Assembly (NCBI RefSeq): GCF_900111455.1
Contig: NZ_FOIE01000003.1
Location: 426,779 to 490,778 of the forward strand
Reading direction: 5' to 3'
Length of the DNA: 64,000 nt
Origin: Geodermatophilus poikilotrophus
Lineage (GTDB): Bacteria; Actinomycetota; Actinomycetes; Mycobacteriales; Geodermatophilaceae
The position numbers were made by a program, and so were the translations under genes. The notes beneath the pieces are model-generated. The model had not been told where the DNA came from. It saw only the letters and a list, made by a program, of their open reading frames with translations, and searched no databases. Positions 28,831 through 37,637 of the stretch are shown in pieces (the stretch's first letter is position 1; each line of letters begins with the position of its first letter).

Positions 28831-29262
28831 ATGACCCCACGCGGCTCACCGGCCGGCATCGTCTTCCGGCGGCTCGACGCGGATCCCGAGCGGCGACAGG
28901 CCGCACGGTTGCTGCCCGGCTGCGGTCTCGACGACCACGACGCGGCCTGCGTCTGGTACGGCTTGTGCGACCTGACCGCGACGACGACCAGTGGCCTCGC
29001 CGGGGTGGCGGTGGTCCGCTCCGTGGACGCCACGACAGCTCGCTTGTGCGGTCTCGCCGTGTCGTCGGCCTACCACGATCGCCAGCTCGAGCGGCGGCTG
29101 CTCTGTGAGGTCGCGGACCGGCTCCGGGCGTCGGGCGTCGAGGCGATCACCGCGCCACCCGTCCGCGACCGCCGGGTCGCGGCGCTGCTCGCCCGGGTCG
29201 GTTTCGTCCCTCGCGAGCGAGCTCAGAGCTGCGCGTCGGGGTGGTCGCAGCTACCGCTGTGA
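28831..29262 (+). CDS. GNAT-like acetyltransferase
   Basis: Protein of 143 aa. The order of elements suits a small GNAT fold: GVAVVRSVDATTARLCGLAV (strand 4 region), SSAYHDRQLERRLLCEVADR (pyrophosphate-loop helix, with the Q/RxxGxG/A pattern weakly kept) and VAALLARVGFVPRERAQS. GGGAGGG precedes the ATG. Its 3' end overlaps the SARP gene by 40 bp (convergent). The acceptor is unknown. Confidence 0.65.
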   Translation: MTPRGSPAGIVFRRLDADPERRQAARLLPGCGLDDHDAACVWYGLCDLTATTTSGLAGVAVVRSVDATTARLCGLAVSSAYHDRQLERRLLCEVADRLRASGVEAITAPPVRDRRVAALLARVGFVPRERAQSCASGWSQLPL

Positions 29263-32200
29263 CGACGGGCCCCGATGGTCCGGCACGTCTCGATGGCGCG
29301 CCGCAGCAGCAGGGCGGACCCTTGCTCGCGGGCGACGGCGGCCGCCCGCAGCAGAGCCCCGTGGGCCAGCTCTGAGCGCGGTGGCCTCAGCGCGACCAGG
29401 CACAGCGCCCGCAGGCGGTGCAGCTCGGACTCGTAGGAGCGCTCACCCGTGCGCGCGACCCGGGCCAGTGCGTCGTCGAGCAGGTGCAGGGCCTCGACGG
29501 GCTGGTCGTTGCACAGGTGCGCCTCGGCCAGCAGGCCGAGACCCCACCCGACCAGGTGCTGGGTGCCGCCGGCCTCGGTCCGCGCGAGGTGGGCCCGGAA
29601 GGCGGGGATCGCGTTCACCGGATCGCCCTCGATCGCGCGTACCCAGCTCAGCACGACGGCCGCGTATCCGGCCGGCCACGGCAGGTTCCAGCGCTCCACC
29701 AACTCCAACGTCTCGGTGGCCCACTCCCGCGCCGCCGGCGGGTCGCGGCGCATGGCGGAGACGAGGGCAGCTCCGGTGAGGGTGAGGGCCTGCGCGAAGG
29801 GGGATCCACCGCGCGACTCCTCGACAGCCGTCGCCAGCAGCTCGATCCCCGCGTCCGGCTCTCCGAGGGACGTGAGCACCGCGGCCAGCTGCAGCTGCAG
29901 CACGGTCCTCGGCGGCAGGAACTGGCGGCCGTCCACCGGGTCCGCCACCTGCAGGCCCTGCTCGAGGTGGTCCCTGGCAGCGGCCAGCCGGCCCTGCGAC
30001 CACAGGGTGCGACCCAGCGCCAGGTGGCTCACCACGAGGGCGGCCGGGTCGTCACTGCTCCTGGCGATGTCCAGCATGACCTCGGCCAGGGCGGCAGCGG
30101 CCGAGTGGTCGGCCCGGGCGAAGGCCACCTCGTAGAGGCTGCGGCAGGCGGCGAGCAGGGCGGACCGGTCGCCGAGCTCGTCCGCCAGCTCACGCGCTCG
30201 GCTGAAGTTGGTCCATGCGTGTTCGCAGCCGCTGCCGTGCAGTTGCACCAGCAGCGTGCCGAGACGCAGCTGCACGCCCAGCTCGGAGGCGTCGCGTCCA
30301 GCCGAGGGCGCCGCGGCGGCCAGCAGGTCCAGGCTGCGGCGCAGCTGCCGCTCGGCCTCCTCGTGGGCATAGGTGGCGAGGCACAGCTCGGCCGCGGCGA
30401 CCACGTGGGGGACCGCGTGCTCGGCGTCGACCACCGGTGCGGCCAGCCACCAGTGCTGGGCCAGCTGCAGGACGGAGTCCGCGTCGCCGCGGTGGTCCAG
30501 CAGTGCCTGTCCCACCCGGGCGTGCAGCCGGGCCCGGCGGGCGCGGCTGATCTCGCCGTAGATCGCCTCGCGGATCAGCGCGTGCGTGAAACGGAAGCGG
30601 CCCACCGTCCCCGCGTCCTCGACGACGAGGCCGGCCGAGACGGTCAGCTCGACGGCGGCGAGCGCATCGTCGTCGTCCAGCCCGGTCACGGCACGGACGA
30701 CGTCCAGGTCGAAGTGCTGACCGACGACCGCGGCGACGAGCAGCACGGTGCGGGTCTGGTCGGGGAGCCGGCCCAGCCGTCGGCGGAGGACGTCGCGCAC
30801 ACCCGCGGGGACCTCCTGGGCGACCAGCGACGCCGCCTCGCCCGGGGTCCGCTCCGGCCGGCCGCCGGTGCCGAGCAGGCGGAGCACCTCGAGGAGGAAG
30901 AACGGGTTGCCACCGGTGCGGTCGCTGACCAGCCGGACCAGGGCGTCGTCGGGGTCCGTGCCGAGGTGGGACGCCATGACCCGGGCCACGTCGGCGACCT
31001 CGAGTCCGGTCAGCTCCAGCCGGTCGACCGGAGCCGTGCGGGCCAGCTCGGCGAGCGTGTCGGAGAGCGGTTGCCCGCCGTCGAGGGTGCGGTCCCGGTA
31101 GGTCACCAGCACGACGACGGGGGCGTCGGCCAGCGTCGCGGCGAGGTGCCCCAGCAGCCGGAGCGAGGCGATGTCCGCCCACTGCAGGTCGTCGAGGACC
31201 ACCAGCAGCCGTCGTCCTCGGGCCAGCCGCAGGAGCGTCGCGGTGGCCGCCCGGCACAGGCGGAAGCGGGACGCCTCCGGGTCCACCACCGGTGCGGCGG
31301 CCCGCGGTTCCCCGTCCGCCAGCTCCGGCAGGATGCGGGCCAGCTCGGCGGTGTCGGCGTCCGGCTCGCCCGCAGGTGACCCGCCCGTGCCGTCGTCGAG
31401 CAGGTCGCGGAGCACCTGCGTCCAGGGCCAGAACGGCGGGGCCCCGGCGTCCGGGTCGCTCCGGCCCCAGGCCACTGTGACCCCGGCCCCGCGGGCGCGC
31501 CGTGTCGCCTCCTCGGCGAGTCGGGTCTTGCCGATCCCGGGCTCGCCCGCCACCAGGACGATCCGCCCCCGGCCGGTCGCCGTCCCGGCCAGGGCCCGGT
31601 CGACCACCTGCAGGTGCGCGTCGCGGCCCACCAGGCTCCCGGGTGCTGCGGGGCCGTCGGCGTCGGCCGTCGGAACGTGGGAGCGGGACCGGTCCTGCGC
31701 CGCGGCGGGAACGGGCCCGGGTGCGCCGGGCCGGTCGGCGGGAGCCGCTGTCCAGTCCAGTGCCGGGGCCTGGCGCAGGACGTCCCGTTCGAGGTCCCGG
31801 AGCGTCTGGCCGGGGTCCAGGCCGAGCTCCTCGCGCAACTGCACGCGGAACTGCTGGAAGCTCTGCAGCGCCTCGGCCTGCCGTCCGCAGCGGTAGAGGG
31901 CGGTCATGCGGAGGCCCTGGAGACGCTCCCGGAACGGGTGTTCACCCGTCAGCTGCTCGAGCTCGGCGACGACGCGGGTGTGCCGGCCGATGCGGAGGTC
32001 GGCGCTGAGCCGGTCCTCCAGCGCGGTCAGCCGGAGGTCGTCCAACCGGGCCCGCTCGGCCTGCACGAACGACGCGTCGGCGAGGTCGGCCAGGACCGGC
32101 CCGCGCCACAACCCGAGGGCCTCCTCCAGCGTCTCCGCCGCTCGCGGTGCCTGCCCCTGCTCCAGGAGGTCGTGTCCCGTCCGTGCGAGGGCCTCGAAGC

Positions 32201-32516
32201 GGGCGGCGTCGAGGTCGTCGGGGCCGACCACGATGCGGTAGCCCGGCGCTTGGTTCACGAGCACCGTCGCCGGGGCGCCGGGCGCACGCTGCGGTTCCAG
32301 CAGCCGGCGCAGGTGGGAGACGTAGGCCTGCACCGACGCGAGGGCCTGCGGCGGTGACTGCGGGCCCCACAGCTCGTCGACGAGCCGGTCGAGCGAGACC
32401 ACCGTGCCCGCGTGGAGCAGCAGGATCGCCAGAACGGCGCGTTGCTTGGGTCGCCCGAGGACCAGTGGCCGTCCCGCGTCGAGGGCCTGCAGCGGCCCGA
32501 GGATGTCGAACTGCAC
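29223..32516 (-). CDS. SARP/AfsR-type regulator with ATPase and TPR domains
   Basis: Protein of about 1097 aa. Order: OmpR-like winged HTH (residues 1-95, VQFDILGPLQALDAG to ASVQAYVSHLRRLL), BTAD helices (to about 250, with REELGLDPGQTLRDLERDVL), then an AAA/STAND ATPase starting SLVGRDAHLQVVDRALAG with Walker A VAGEPGIGKTRLAEEA and Walker B LLVVLDDLQWAD, and a long TPR-like C-terminus. Large SARPs activate secondary-metabolite or stress genes. GTG 32516 is chosen because the conserved fold begins there. It is flanked on both sides by repeats that look like SARP boxes and by the genes they precede. Confidence 0.93.
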   Translation of the reverse strand: MQFDILGPLQALDAGRPLVLGRPKQRAVLAILLLHAGTVVSLDRLVDELWGPQSPPQALASVQAYVSHLRRLLEPQRAPGAPATVLVNQAPGYRIVVGPDDLDAARFEALARTGHDLLEQGQAPRAAETLEEALGLWRGPVLADLADASFVQAERARLDDLRLTALEDRLSADLRIGRHTRVVAELEQLTGEHPFRERLQGLRMTALYRCGRQAEALQSFQQFRVQLREELGLDPGQTLRDLERDVLRQAPALDWTAAPADRPGAPGPVPAAAQDRSRSHVPTADADGPAAPGSLVGRDAHLQVVDRALAGTATGRGRIVLVAGEPGIGKTRLAEEATRRARGAGVTVAWGRSDPDAGAPPFWPWTQVLRDLLDDGTGGSPAGEPDADTAELARILPELADGEPRAAAPVVDPEASRFRLCRAATATLLRLARGRRLLVVLDDLQWADIASLRLLGHLAATLADAPVVVLVTYRDRTLDGGQPLSDTLAELARTAPVDRLELTGLEVADVARVMASHLGTDPDDALVRLVSDRTGGNPFFLLEVLRLLGTGGRPERTPGEAASLVAQEVPAGVRDVLRRRLGRLPDQTRTVLLVAAVVGQHFDLDVVRAVTGLDDDDALAAVELTVSAGLVVEDAGTVGRFRFTHALIREAIYGEISRARRARLHARVGQALLDHRGDADSVLQLAQHWWLAAPVVDAEHAVPHVVAAAELCLATYAHEEAERQLRRSLDLLAAAAPSAGRDASELGVQLRLGTLLVQLHGSGCEHAWTNFSRARELADELGDRSALLAACRSLYEVAFARADHSAAAALAEVMLDIARSSDDPAALVVSHLALGRTLWSQGRLAAARDHLEQGLQVADPVDGRQFLPPRTVLQLQLAAVLTSLGEPDAGIELLATAVEESRGGSPFAQALTLTGAALVSAMRRDPPAAREWATETLELVERWNLPWPAGYAAVVLSWVRAIEGDPVNAIPAFRAHLARTEAGGTQHLVGWGLGLLAEAHLCNDQPVEALHLLDDALARVARTGERSYESELHRLRALCLVALRPPRSELAHGALLRAAAVAREQGSALLLRRAIETCRTIGARRHSGSCDHPDAQL

Positions 32517-32617
32517 CGCCCACCCGCCTCTCCGCCCCCGCCGGGCTCGCCGTCGGACCATCCTGCCCCGCGACGGCCGCATCTCCGGCCCTCGGCGGCG
32601 TGCTCGCTCGAGGCCCC

Positions 32618-32648
32618 GTCAAGCGGACGCCCACGATCCGTCAAGGGC
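32618..32648. promoter_or_regulatory. Candidate SARP boxes at the SARP gene / six-gene operon promoter
   Basis: GTCAAGC at 32618 and GTCAAGG at 32640 are direct repeats 22 bp apart, two helical turns. A degenerate third copy would fall at 32629. GTCAAGCGG is identical to the sequence at 28766. It lies between the divergent SARP gene and the operon starting at 32722, so it could control both. Confidence 0.55.
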
Positions 32649-32721
32649 CGGGCCCGACGGTTCCCCCGGGATGTCGGGAACGCACCGACCCCGCTCGATC
32701 CCGTCTCCCACGGAGGCCCCC

Positions 32722-33189
32722 ATGCGTCTCGCCGTCAAGCTCCTGCTCGGGTGGTTCGCTCTCTTCGGACTGGTGATCGGTCTCTGGCAGGCCGTCTTCC
32801 CGGCGTCCTTCTACGCCGACTTCCCCGGGATGGGACACCACTGGGTCAGCCCGGATGGTCCCTACAACGAGCACCTGCTCCGCGACGTCGGTCTGGGCAA
32901 CCTCGCCGTCGGCACCGTCGCGCTCGTCGCGCTGCTCACCGGGGTGGTCTGGGTCGCCCGCGCCGTCGGCCTGGCCGTGGTCGTCATGGACCTGCCGCAC
33001 CAGCTCCACCACCAGGCGCACGTGTCCGTGCTCCCGAGCACCACCGACCGGGTCCTGCAGTCGACGTCGCTCGCCGCGGTCAGCCTGGCCGCCGTCGCGC
33101 TGCTGGTCCTGACCTCCAGGCTGTCCGCCGCCTCCGCCTCGGCGGCACCCCGTTCCGACCTCCGCGAACCCGCGCCGACCCGTCCCTAG
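32722..33189 (+). CDS. Hypothetical membrane protein, first gene of the SARP-adjacent operon
   Basis: Protein of 155 aa with three to four hydrophobic segments (residues 5-25, 52-75, 78-95, 112-130). ADFPGMGHHWVSPDGPYNEH and a conserved-looking HQLHHQAHV box lie between them; the His-rich motif might bind a metal or haem. CGGAGG precedes the ATG at 32722. I do not know a function. The next gene starts 9 bp after its stop. Confidence 0.75.
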   Translation: MRLAVKLLLGWFALFGLVIGLWQAVFPASFYADFPGMGHHWVSPDGPYNEHLLRDVGLGNLAVGTVALVALLTGVVWVARAVGLAVVVMDLPHQLHHQAHVSVLPSTTDRVLQSTSLAAVSLAAVALLVLTSRLSAASASAAPRSDLREPAPTRP

Positions 33190-33198
33190 GAGAGCGTC

Positions 33199-33756
33199 AT
33201 GGACATCGCTCAGCTCCTCGCCGACTTCGGTGACTGGGCGTTCGATCGCCACGCCAACGTGCTGAGCTGGTACATCCGGCCCCTCTTCCTGCTGCCGCTG
33301 GCGTGGTTCGCCCACCGGCGCAGCGGCTGGGGCATCGCCGGCACCCTCGTCGCCCTGGCCACCAGCATCTTCTGGTTCCCGGCGCCTGCGCAGCCCGATC
33401 CGCAGATCCTGCAGTTCCTCGACTTCGAGCGGGAGTGGCTCACCGGGACCTGGGACCTGCAGAAGTCCGGTCAGGCGCTGCTCGCTCCGCTCGCCCTCGG
33501 CGCCTACTGCCTGGCCTTCTGGCGGCGGTCGGTGCTCTGGGGTCTGGCGCTCCTCAACCTCATGGCCGGCGGGAAGCTGCTCTGGGGCGTCGTCGTGGGC
33601 GACGGCACCGGATGGGCGATGACCGTGCCTGGACTGGTCGGGCTGCTGGTCTGCGACGCCGCCGTCCTCTGGGGACTGCGTCGGCTCCGGGCGCACCGGC
33701 AGCAGCCCGCGGCGGAGCCGTCGTCCCCGCCCGTCCTGTCGTCGAGTTCCTCGTGA
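33199..33756 (+). CDS. Hypothetical membrane protein
   Basis: Protein of 185 aa, five hydrophobic segments (SWYIRPLFLLPLAWFAHRR first). Notable is IFWFPAPAQPDPQILQFLDF in the loop after the second helix, a pattern I have no family name for. AGGAGA precedes the ATG. The stop is followed at once by the FAD oxidoreductase, whose possible GTG start overlaps it. Confidence 0.75.
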   Translation: MDIAQLLADFGDWAFDRHANVLSWYIRPLFLLPLAWFAHRRSGWGIAGTLVALATSIFWFPAPAQPDPQILQFLDFEREWLTGTWDLQKSGQALLAPLALGAYCLAFWRRSVLWGLALLNLMAGGKLLWGVVVGDGTGWAMTVPGLVGLLVCDAAVLWGLRRLRAHRQQPAAEPSSPPVLSSSSS

Positions 33757-33773
33757 CCGGCGGGGACGACGCC

Positions 33774-35051
33774 ATGGCCCCGCAGTCCCCACCCGCGGCC
33801 AGCACCGTCTGCATCGCCGGCTGTGGCCCCGCCGGGGCGGTGCTCGGACTCCTCCTGGCCCGCGCCGGCATCGACGTCGTCGTCCTCGAGGAGCACGCGG
33901 ACTTCCTGCGTGACTTCCGCGGGGACACGGTCCACGCCTCGACGATGCAGGTGCTGGCGGAGCTCGACCTGCTGGAGGGCTTCCAGGCGCTGCCCCAGCA
34001 GCGCACGACGAACATCACGCTGATGACCGACGACGGGTCCATCCCGCTCGGCGACTTCACCCGGCTCCCGGGCCGCTTCCAGTGCCTGTCGATGGTGCCG
34101 CAGTACGAGTTCCTGGACTTCCTCACCACCGAGGCCGCGCGGTACCCCTCCTTCGCCCTCCACCGCCGGGTGGAGGTGGTGGGCCTGATCGAGGAGAACG
34201 GCACGGTGACCGGGGTCCGCTACCGGCGGACGGACGGCAACGACACCGAGGCGGAGCTGCGTGCGCTGCTCACCGTCGCCGCGGACGGGCGCCACTCCGC
34301 GGTGCGGCGAGCAGCCGGCATGTCCGTCGTCGAGTTCGGCGCCCCGCTGGACGTGCTCTGGTACCGCCTCCCCAAGAGCCCAGGGGATCCGCAGGCGTCC
34401 TTCGCGCGGCTGGTGCCCGGCCGGTTGCTCCCGATGATCGACCGGGGGAGCTACTGGCAGGGCGCCTACACGATGCCGAAGGGCACGGTGGCGTCACTGA
34501 GGGCGGCGGGCATCGAGGCGCTCCGGGCCGACGTGGAGCGAGCGATGCCGTTCCTGGGCGACCGGGTCCGCACGGCCCTGCGCAGTTGGGACGACACCGG
34601 CTTCCTGGAGGTCCGGGTCAACCGGCTGCGCCGCTGGTACCGGCCGGGGCTGCTGTTCATCGGTGACGCCGCCCACGCCATGTCCCCGGTCGCAGGGATC
34701 GGGATCAACCTCGCCATCCAGGACGCCGTGGCCACGGCCAACGCCCTCGTCCCAGCGCTGCGCGCAGGTGCGGTCACCACACGGGACCTCCGACGGGTGC
34801 AGCGCCGTCGCGACCTCCCCACACGGGTCACCCAGCTGGTGCAGCGCGCCGTCCAGCGACAGGTTTTCGGAGCCGCCGGAGATCCGGTTCCGCCGCGCGG
34901 GGTCCCGGTCCCGCTGCGCCTCATGTCCCGCGTACCCCCGCTGCTGCGGCTGTTCTCCCGCTTCATGGCCATCGGCATCCGCAACGAGCACGTGGCGTTC
35001 CCGACGCATGCGGCGTCCGCGGTCCTTGTCCCGGCGAGGAGTCCACGGTGA
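33774..35051 (+). CDS. FAD-dependent oxidoreductase (aromatic monooxygenase-like)
   Basis: Protein of 425 aa. N-terminal VCIAGCGPAGAVLGLLLARA is the FAD-binding loop. DGRHSAVRRAAG is the DG motif shared with NAD(P)H, and LLFIGDAAHAMSPVAGIGIN the second FAD motif. It resembles 6-hydroxynicotinate/PHBH-type monooxygenases. I favour the ATG at 33774 with GGCGGGG upstream; GTG 33753 overlaps the previous stop and would add seven residues. The stop overlaps the CPBP gene start (GTGA). Confidence 0.92.
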   Translation: MAPQSPPAASTVCIAGCGPAGAVLGLLLARAGIDVVVLEEHADFLRDFRGDTVHASTMQVLAELDLLEGFQALPQQRTTNITLMTDDGSIPLGDFTRLPGRFQCLSMVPQYEFLDFLTTEAARYPSFALHRRVEVVGLIEENGTVTGVRYRRTDGNDTEAELRALLTVAADGRHSAVRRAAGMSVVEFGAPLDVLWYRLPKSPGDPQASFARLVPGRLLPMIDRGSYWQGAYTMPKGTVASLRAAGIEALRADVERAMPFLGDRVRTALRSWDDTGFLEVRVNRLRRWYRPGLLFIGDAAHAMSPVAGIGINLAIQDAVATANALVPALRAGAVTTRDLRRVQRRRDLPTRVTQLVQRAVQRQVFGAAGDPVPPRGVPVPLRLMSRVPPLLRLFSRFMAIGIRNEHVAFPTHAASAVLVPARSPR

Positions 35052-36487
35052 CCGCCGTCGCCACGCGGGAGAGCAGGCTGGTCGGCGTCATCCGCCGGCA
35101 CCCCCTCGCGAGCTTCCTGGCCTGGTCCTTCTCCGTCGGGCAGGCGATCGCCTTCCAACCCGTCGTCGCGCGCGCGTGGTACGGCGTGGACCTGCCCACG
35201 GCTCCGTTCGTCGTCGTGGCCAACCTGCTCGGACTGCTGCTGCCGGCAGTCGTCATCACCCGCGTCGTCGACGGGCGGGCGGGGGTCAGGGCGCTGTGGG
35301 AACGCACGGTCCGGGTGCGGGTGCCCGTGCGCTGGTACGGCCTGGTCCTGGTCGTCGTCCCGCTCGCGACCACGGCGATGGCCGTGGCCCTGCTCGGGCC
35401 GCCGGAGCGGACCGGCTGGGTGCTGGCCTCGGCCCTGGCCTCCGGGCTGCTGGTGCAGCTGCTGCTGGGGTTCCTCACCACCAACTGGGCGGAGGAGGTC
35501 GCCTGGACGGGCTTCCTCCAGACCCGCCTGCAGGATCGGCACGGGCCCGTGCGGGCCGCACTGGCGACCGGACCGCTGTTCGCGCTGCAGCACGCCTCCA
35601 TGACGACGGGCAACGGCTGGCTCGGCGGGATGGTCGTCCTGCTGTTCATCACCGCGACGGCCGTCCCGTTCCGGTTCCTGCAGGGCTGGGTCGCTGACCG
35701 GACCGGCAGCCTGTTCGTCGTCGGTCTGGTGCACGCGGCGGGGAACGCGACGACGCACGGCAGCGGGTTCGGCGGTCCTGGCTTCCTGCCCCTGCTGTAC
35801 CCCGACGAGACCGTGGGCCCGGTGCACCTGCTGGCCAGCGCGGCCCTGGGCCTGGTCGTCCTGGCCGCAACCCGGGCCCGGCTGCGCCGCACTGCGGGTT
35901 CCGGTGTCTCCGCTGCCCCAGCGCACGGCCTCGCCTGGCCGGCCACGCCGGGAGGCCCACGTGCTCGGCACCACGTACCGGTGCCCCGTTCCGCAACACC
36001 CGTCGACCCACCGGAGGAGAACGCCATGTCCAAGCGACTGTCCACCAACGTCGACATCCAGGCGACGCCCGACCGGGTGTGGGAGGTGCTCACCGACCTC
36101 CCGGCGTACCCGACGTGGAACCCGTTCATCGTGCGTGCGGAGGGAGTGGTGGAGCCGGGCTGCCGGCTGACCCTGACGATGCAGCCGGTGGGCGCTCGGG
36201 CGATGACGCTCCGCCCCCGGCTCGTCGAGGTCGCCGTCAACCGCGAGCTGCGGTGGTGCGGCACGTTGGGCATGCCCGGGCTGGTGGACGCCGAGCACGT
36301 CCTCCTCCTCCAGCCGCAGGCTGGTGGTACCCGGCTGGTCCACCAGGAGACCTTCCGCGGTGTCCTCGTCCCCTTCGTCGCTGCGTCGCTGGACCGGAGC
36401 ACCTTGCCTGCCTTCACCGCGATGAACGAGGCGCTCAAGAGGCGGGTCGAGCAGGCGGCGCAGCGGCCTCGAGGCCTGGTGCCGTGA
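35048..36487 (+). CDS. CPBP intramembrane protease reading in frame into an SRPBCC domain
   Basis: Residues 1-300 are a CPBP (CAAX-processing/bacteriocin-processing) glutamic membrane protease: about seven helices, motif 1 NWAEEVAWTGFLQTRL (Glu-Glu plus Arg), motif 2 PLFALQHASM (His) and motif 3 GLVHAAGNATTH (His, Asn). After a Pro-rich linker, the same frame continues without a stop into a 150-residue SRPBCC/START-type domain. The linker includes an intact ribosome site (GGAGGAG) and an ATG at 36026. So either a real fusion exists or the protease stop was lost recently and the second gene is still read from its own start. The GTG at 35048 is coupled to the previous gene. Confidence 0.85.
   Translation: MTAVATRESRLVGVIRRHPLASFLAWSFSVGQAIAFQPVVARAWYGVDLPTAPFVVVANLLGLLLPAVVITRVVDGRAGVRALWERTVRVRVPVRWYGLVLVVVPLATTAMAVALLGPPERTGWVLASALASGLLVQLLLGFLTTNWAEEVAWTGFLQTRLQDRHGPVRAALATGPLFALQHASMTTGNGWLGGMVVLLFITATAVPFRFLQGWVADRTGSLFVVGLVHAAGNATTHGSGFGGPGFLPLLYPDETVGPVHLLASAALGLVVLAATRARLRRTAGSGVSAAPAHGLAWPATPGGPRARHHVPVPRSATPVDPPEENAMSKRLSTNVDIQATPDRVWEVLTDLPAYPTWNPFIVRAEGVVEPGCRLTLTMQPVGARAMTLRPRLVEVAVNRELRWCGTLGMPGLVDAEHVLLLQPQAGGTRLVHQETFRGVLVPFVAASLDRSTLPAFTAMNEALKRRVEQAAQRPRGLVP
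36026..36487 (+). CDS. SRPBCC (START-like) protein, internal start of the fused frame
   Basis: Protein of 153 aa from ATG 36026: STNVDIQATPDRVWEVLTDL then PAYPTWNPFIVRAEG, the standard opening of SRPBCC polyketide-cyclase-like ligand-binding proteins, ending KRRVEQAAQRP. GGAGGAG is 7 bp upstream, so independent translation is likely even though the frame is open from the protease. These domains hold hydrophobic ligands. The stop overlaps the TspO gene (GTGA). Confidence 0.8.
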   Translation: MSKRLSTNVDIQATPDRVWEVLTDLPAYPTWNPFIVRAEGVVEPGCRLTLTMQPVGARAMTLRPRLVEVAVNRELRWCGTLGMPGLVDAEHVLLLQPQAGGTRLVHQETFRGVLVPFVAASLDRSTLPAFTAMNEALKRRVEQAAQRPRGLVP

Positions 36488-36960
36488 AGCGGCGGTCGAT
36501 GGTCCGGGCCGGCGCCTGGACGGGCATCGCCGCGGTCGCGGGGAACGCCTTCATCGGCAGAGCGGCCATGTCCTGGTTCCGTGGCCTCACCGCTCCGCGC
36601 TGGCAGATGCCGCTACCTGCCTTCTTGGTCGTGGGTGCGGTCTACTACGGGATCATCGGCTACGTGCTGGCACGGAGCATCGACCGTCGCGACGCCAGAA
36701 GCACCGCATGGAGCGTGGCCGTCCTCGTCGGCAACGAGGCCTGGAACGGCGCCTTCTTCGGCCGCCGGAGCGCTCCCGCCGGCTTCACCAGCCTGTGCGT
36801 CTTCCTCGTTCCGCTCGTGGCGCTCCAGCGGTCGGTCTGGGAGGACCCGCGGTCGCGCCACGCCTTGGCCCCGTACACGCTGTACGTCCTGCTCTACGAC
36901 GTGCCGTGGATGTACCGGTTGTGGCGACTGAACCCGACAGGCGTGACCGCCGGCTCGTGA
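36484..36960 (+). CDS. TspO/MBR family membrane protein
   Basis: Protein of 158 aa, five membrane helices. SWFRGLTAPRWQMPLPAFLV is the TspO pattern W-x-x-L-x-x-P-x-W-x-P-P. Later NEAWNGAFF and YTLYVLLYDVPWMYRLWRLN match its later helices. TspO proteins bind porphyrins or sterol-like ligands and respond to stress and light. The GTG at 36484 is coupled to the preceding stop. It is the last gene of the operon. Confidence 0.85.
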   Translation: MKRRSMVRAGAWTGIAAVAGNAFIGRAAMSWFRGLTAPRWQMPLPAFLVVGAVYYGIIGYVLARSIDRRDARSTAWSVAVLVGNEAWNGAFFGRRSAPAGFTSLCVFLVPLVALQRSVWEDPRSRHALAPYTLYVLLYDVPWMYRLWRLNPTGVTAGS

Positions 36961-37637
36961 CCGAGTGGTCACGACGGTCATCGACCAGTGACTGTTCGAG
37001 GCGACGTCCAGGCCGGGAGGGCAACAGCCCCGGCAGGAGCGGCGGTCCGACCGCCAGCGCCCACGCCTCGAGGATCTCCGACCGTGAGGGAGCGCGCGGG
37101 AGTCCCGATGCCGTCGGACGGAGCGACCTCCAGCTCTCCTCCAGTGACCACCCACCGGCAGAACCGGCGCCTCCGTGCAGCCGCGTGCCGACGGTCGAGG
37201 CTCGGCGGTCTCGGGCAGCCACGCGGCGACGGCGTGCCGGGCAGGTCGTCGGGCACCGGCTCGCGGCCGAGGTTGGTCGTGTCAAACGGCGGGCCGAAGT
37301 CGACCCCGTAGGGACGGGCGGGTTCCCAGGGGTCAGCTCACAGGCGTTGATGACGGTGGGCTGCCTACTCGGCCTGGTCCTCGGGGCGCCGGGAGTTCGC
37401 GCCTCTCCTCTTCAGGTGTACGAGGGGGACTTGGGCGCCGTGAAGTGGGAGCTGTCCCACCGGCGGCCTCCGCAGTGGAGGAGGAACGCGGTGTGCGCGG
37501 CTTCGTGGACAGGGCCGAAACGTAGCGCGCCGGTGGGACGAGATCGTTCGATGGTGCGGCTGCACCCTTCCCTCACGAACAAGCGGGTGTCAGCGCAGTT
37601 GATCCCCCGCCGCCGCCGGACCGGGCGGCCTGTAGCC

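Noticed and set aside
29418..31379. 653-aa plus-strand frame opposite the SARP gene
   Set aside because: It is a Gln/Gly/Arg-rich antisense shadow without start signals.
37365..37565. Minus-strand frame with Arg/Pro-rich sequence
   Set aside because: It has no ribosome site or motif, in a region with many equally open frames.
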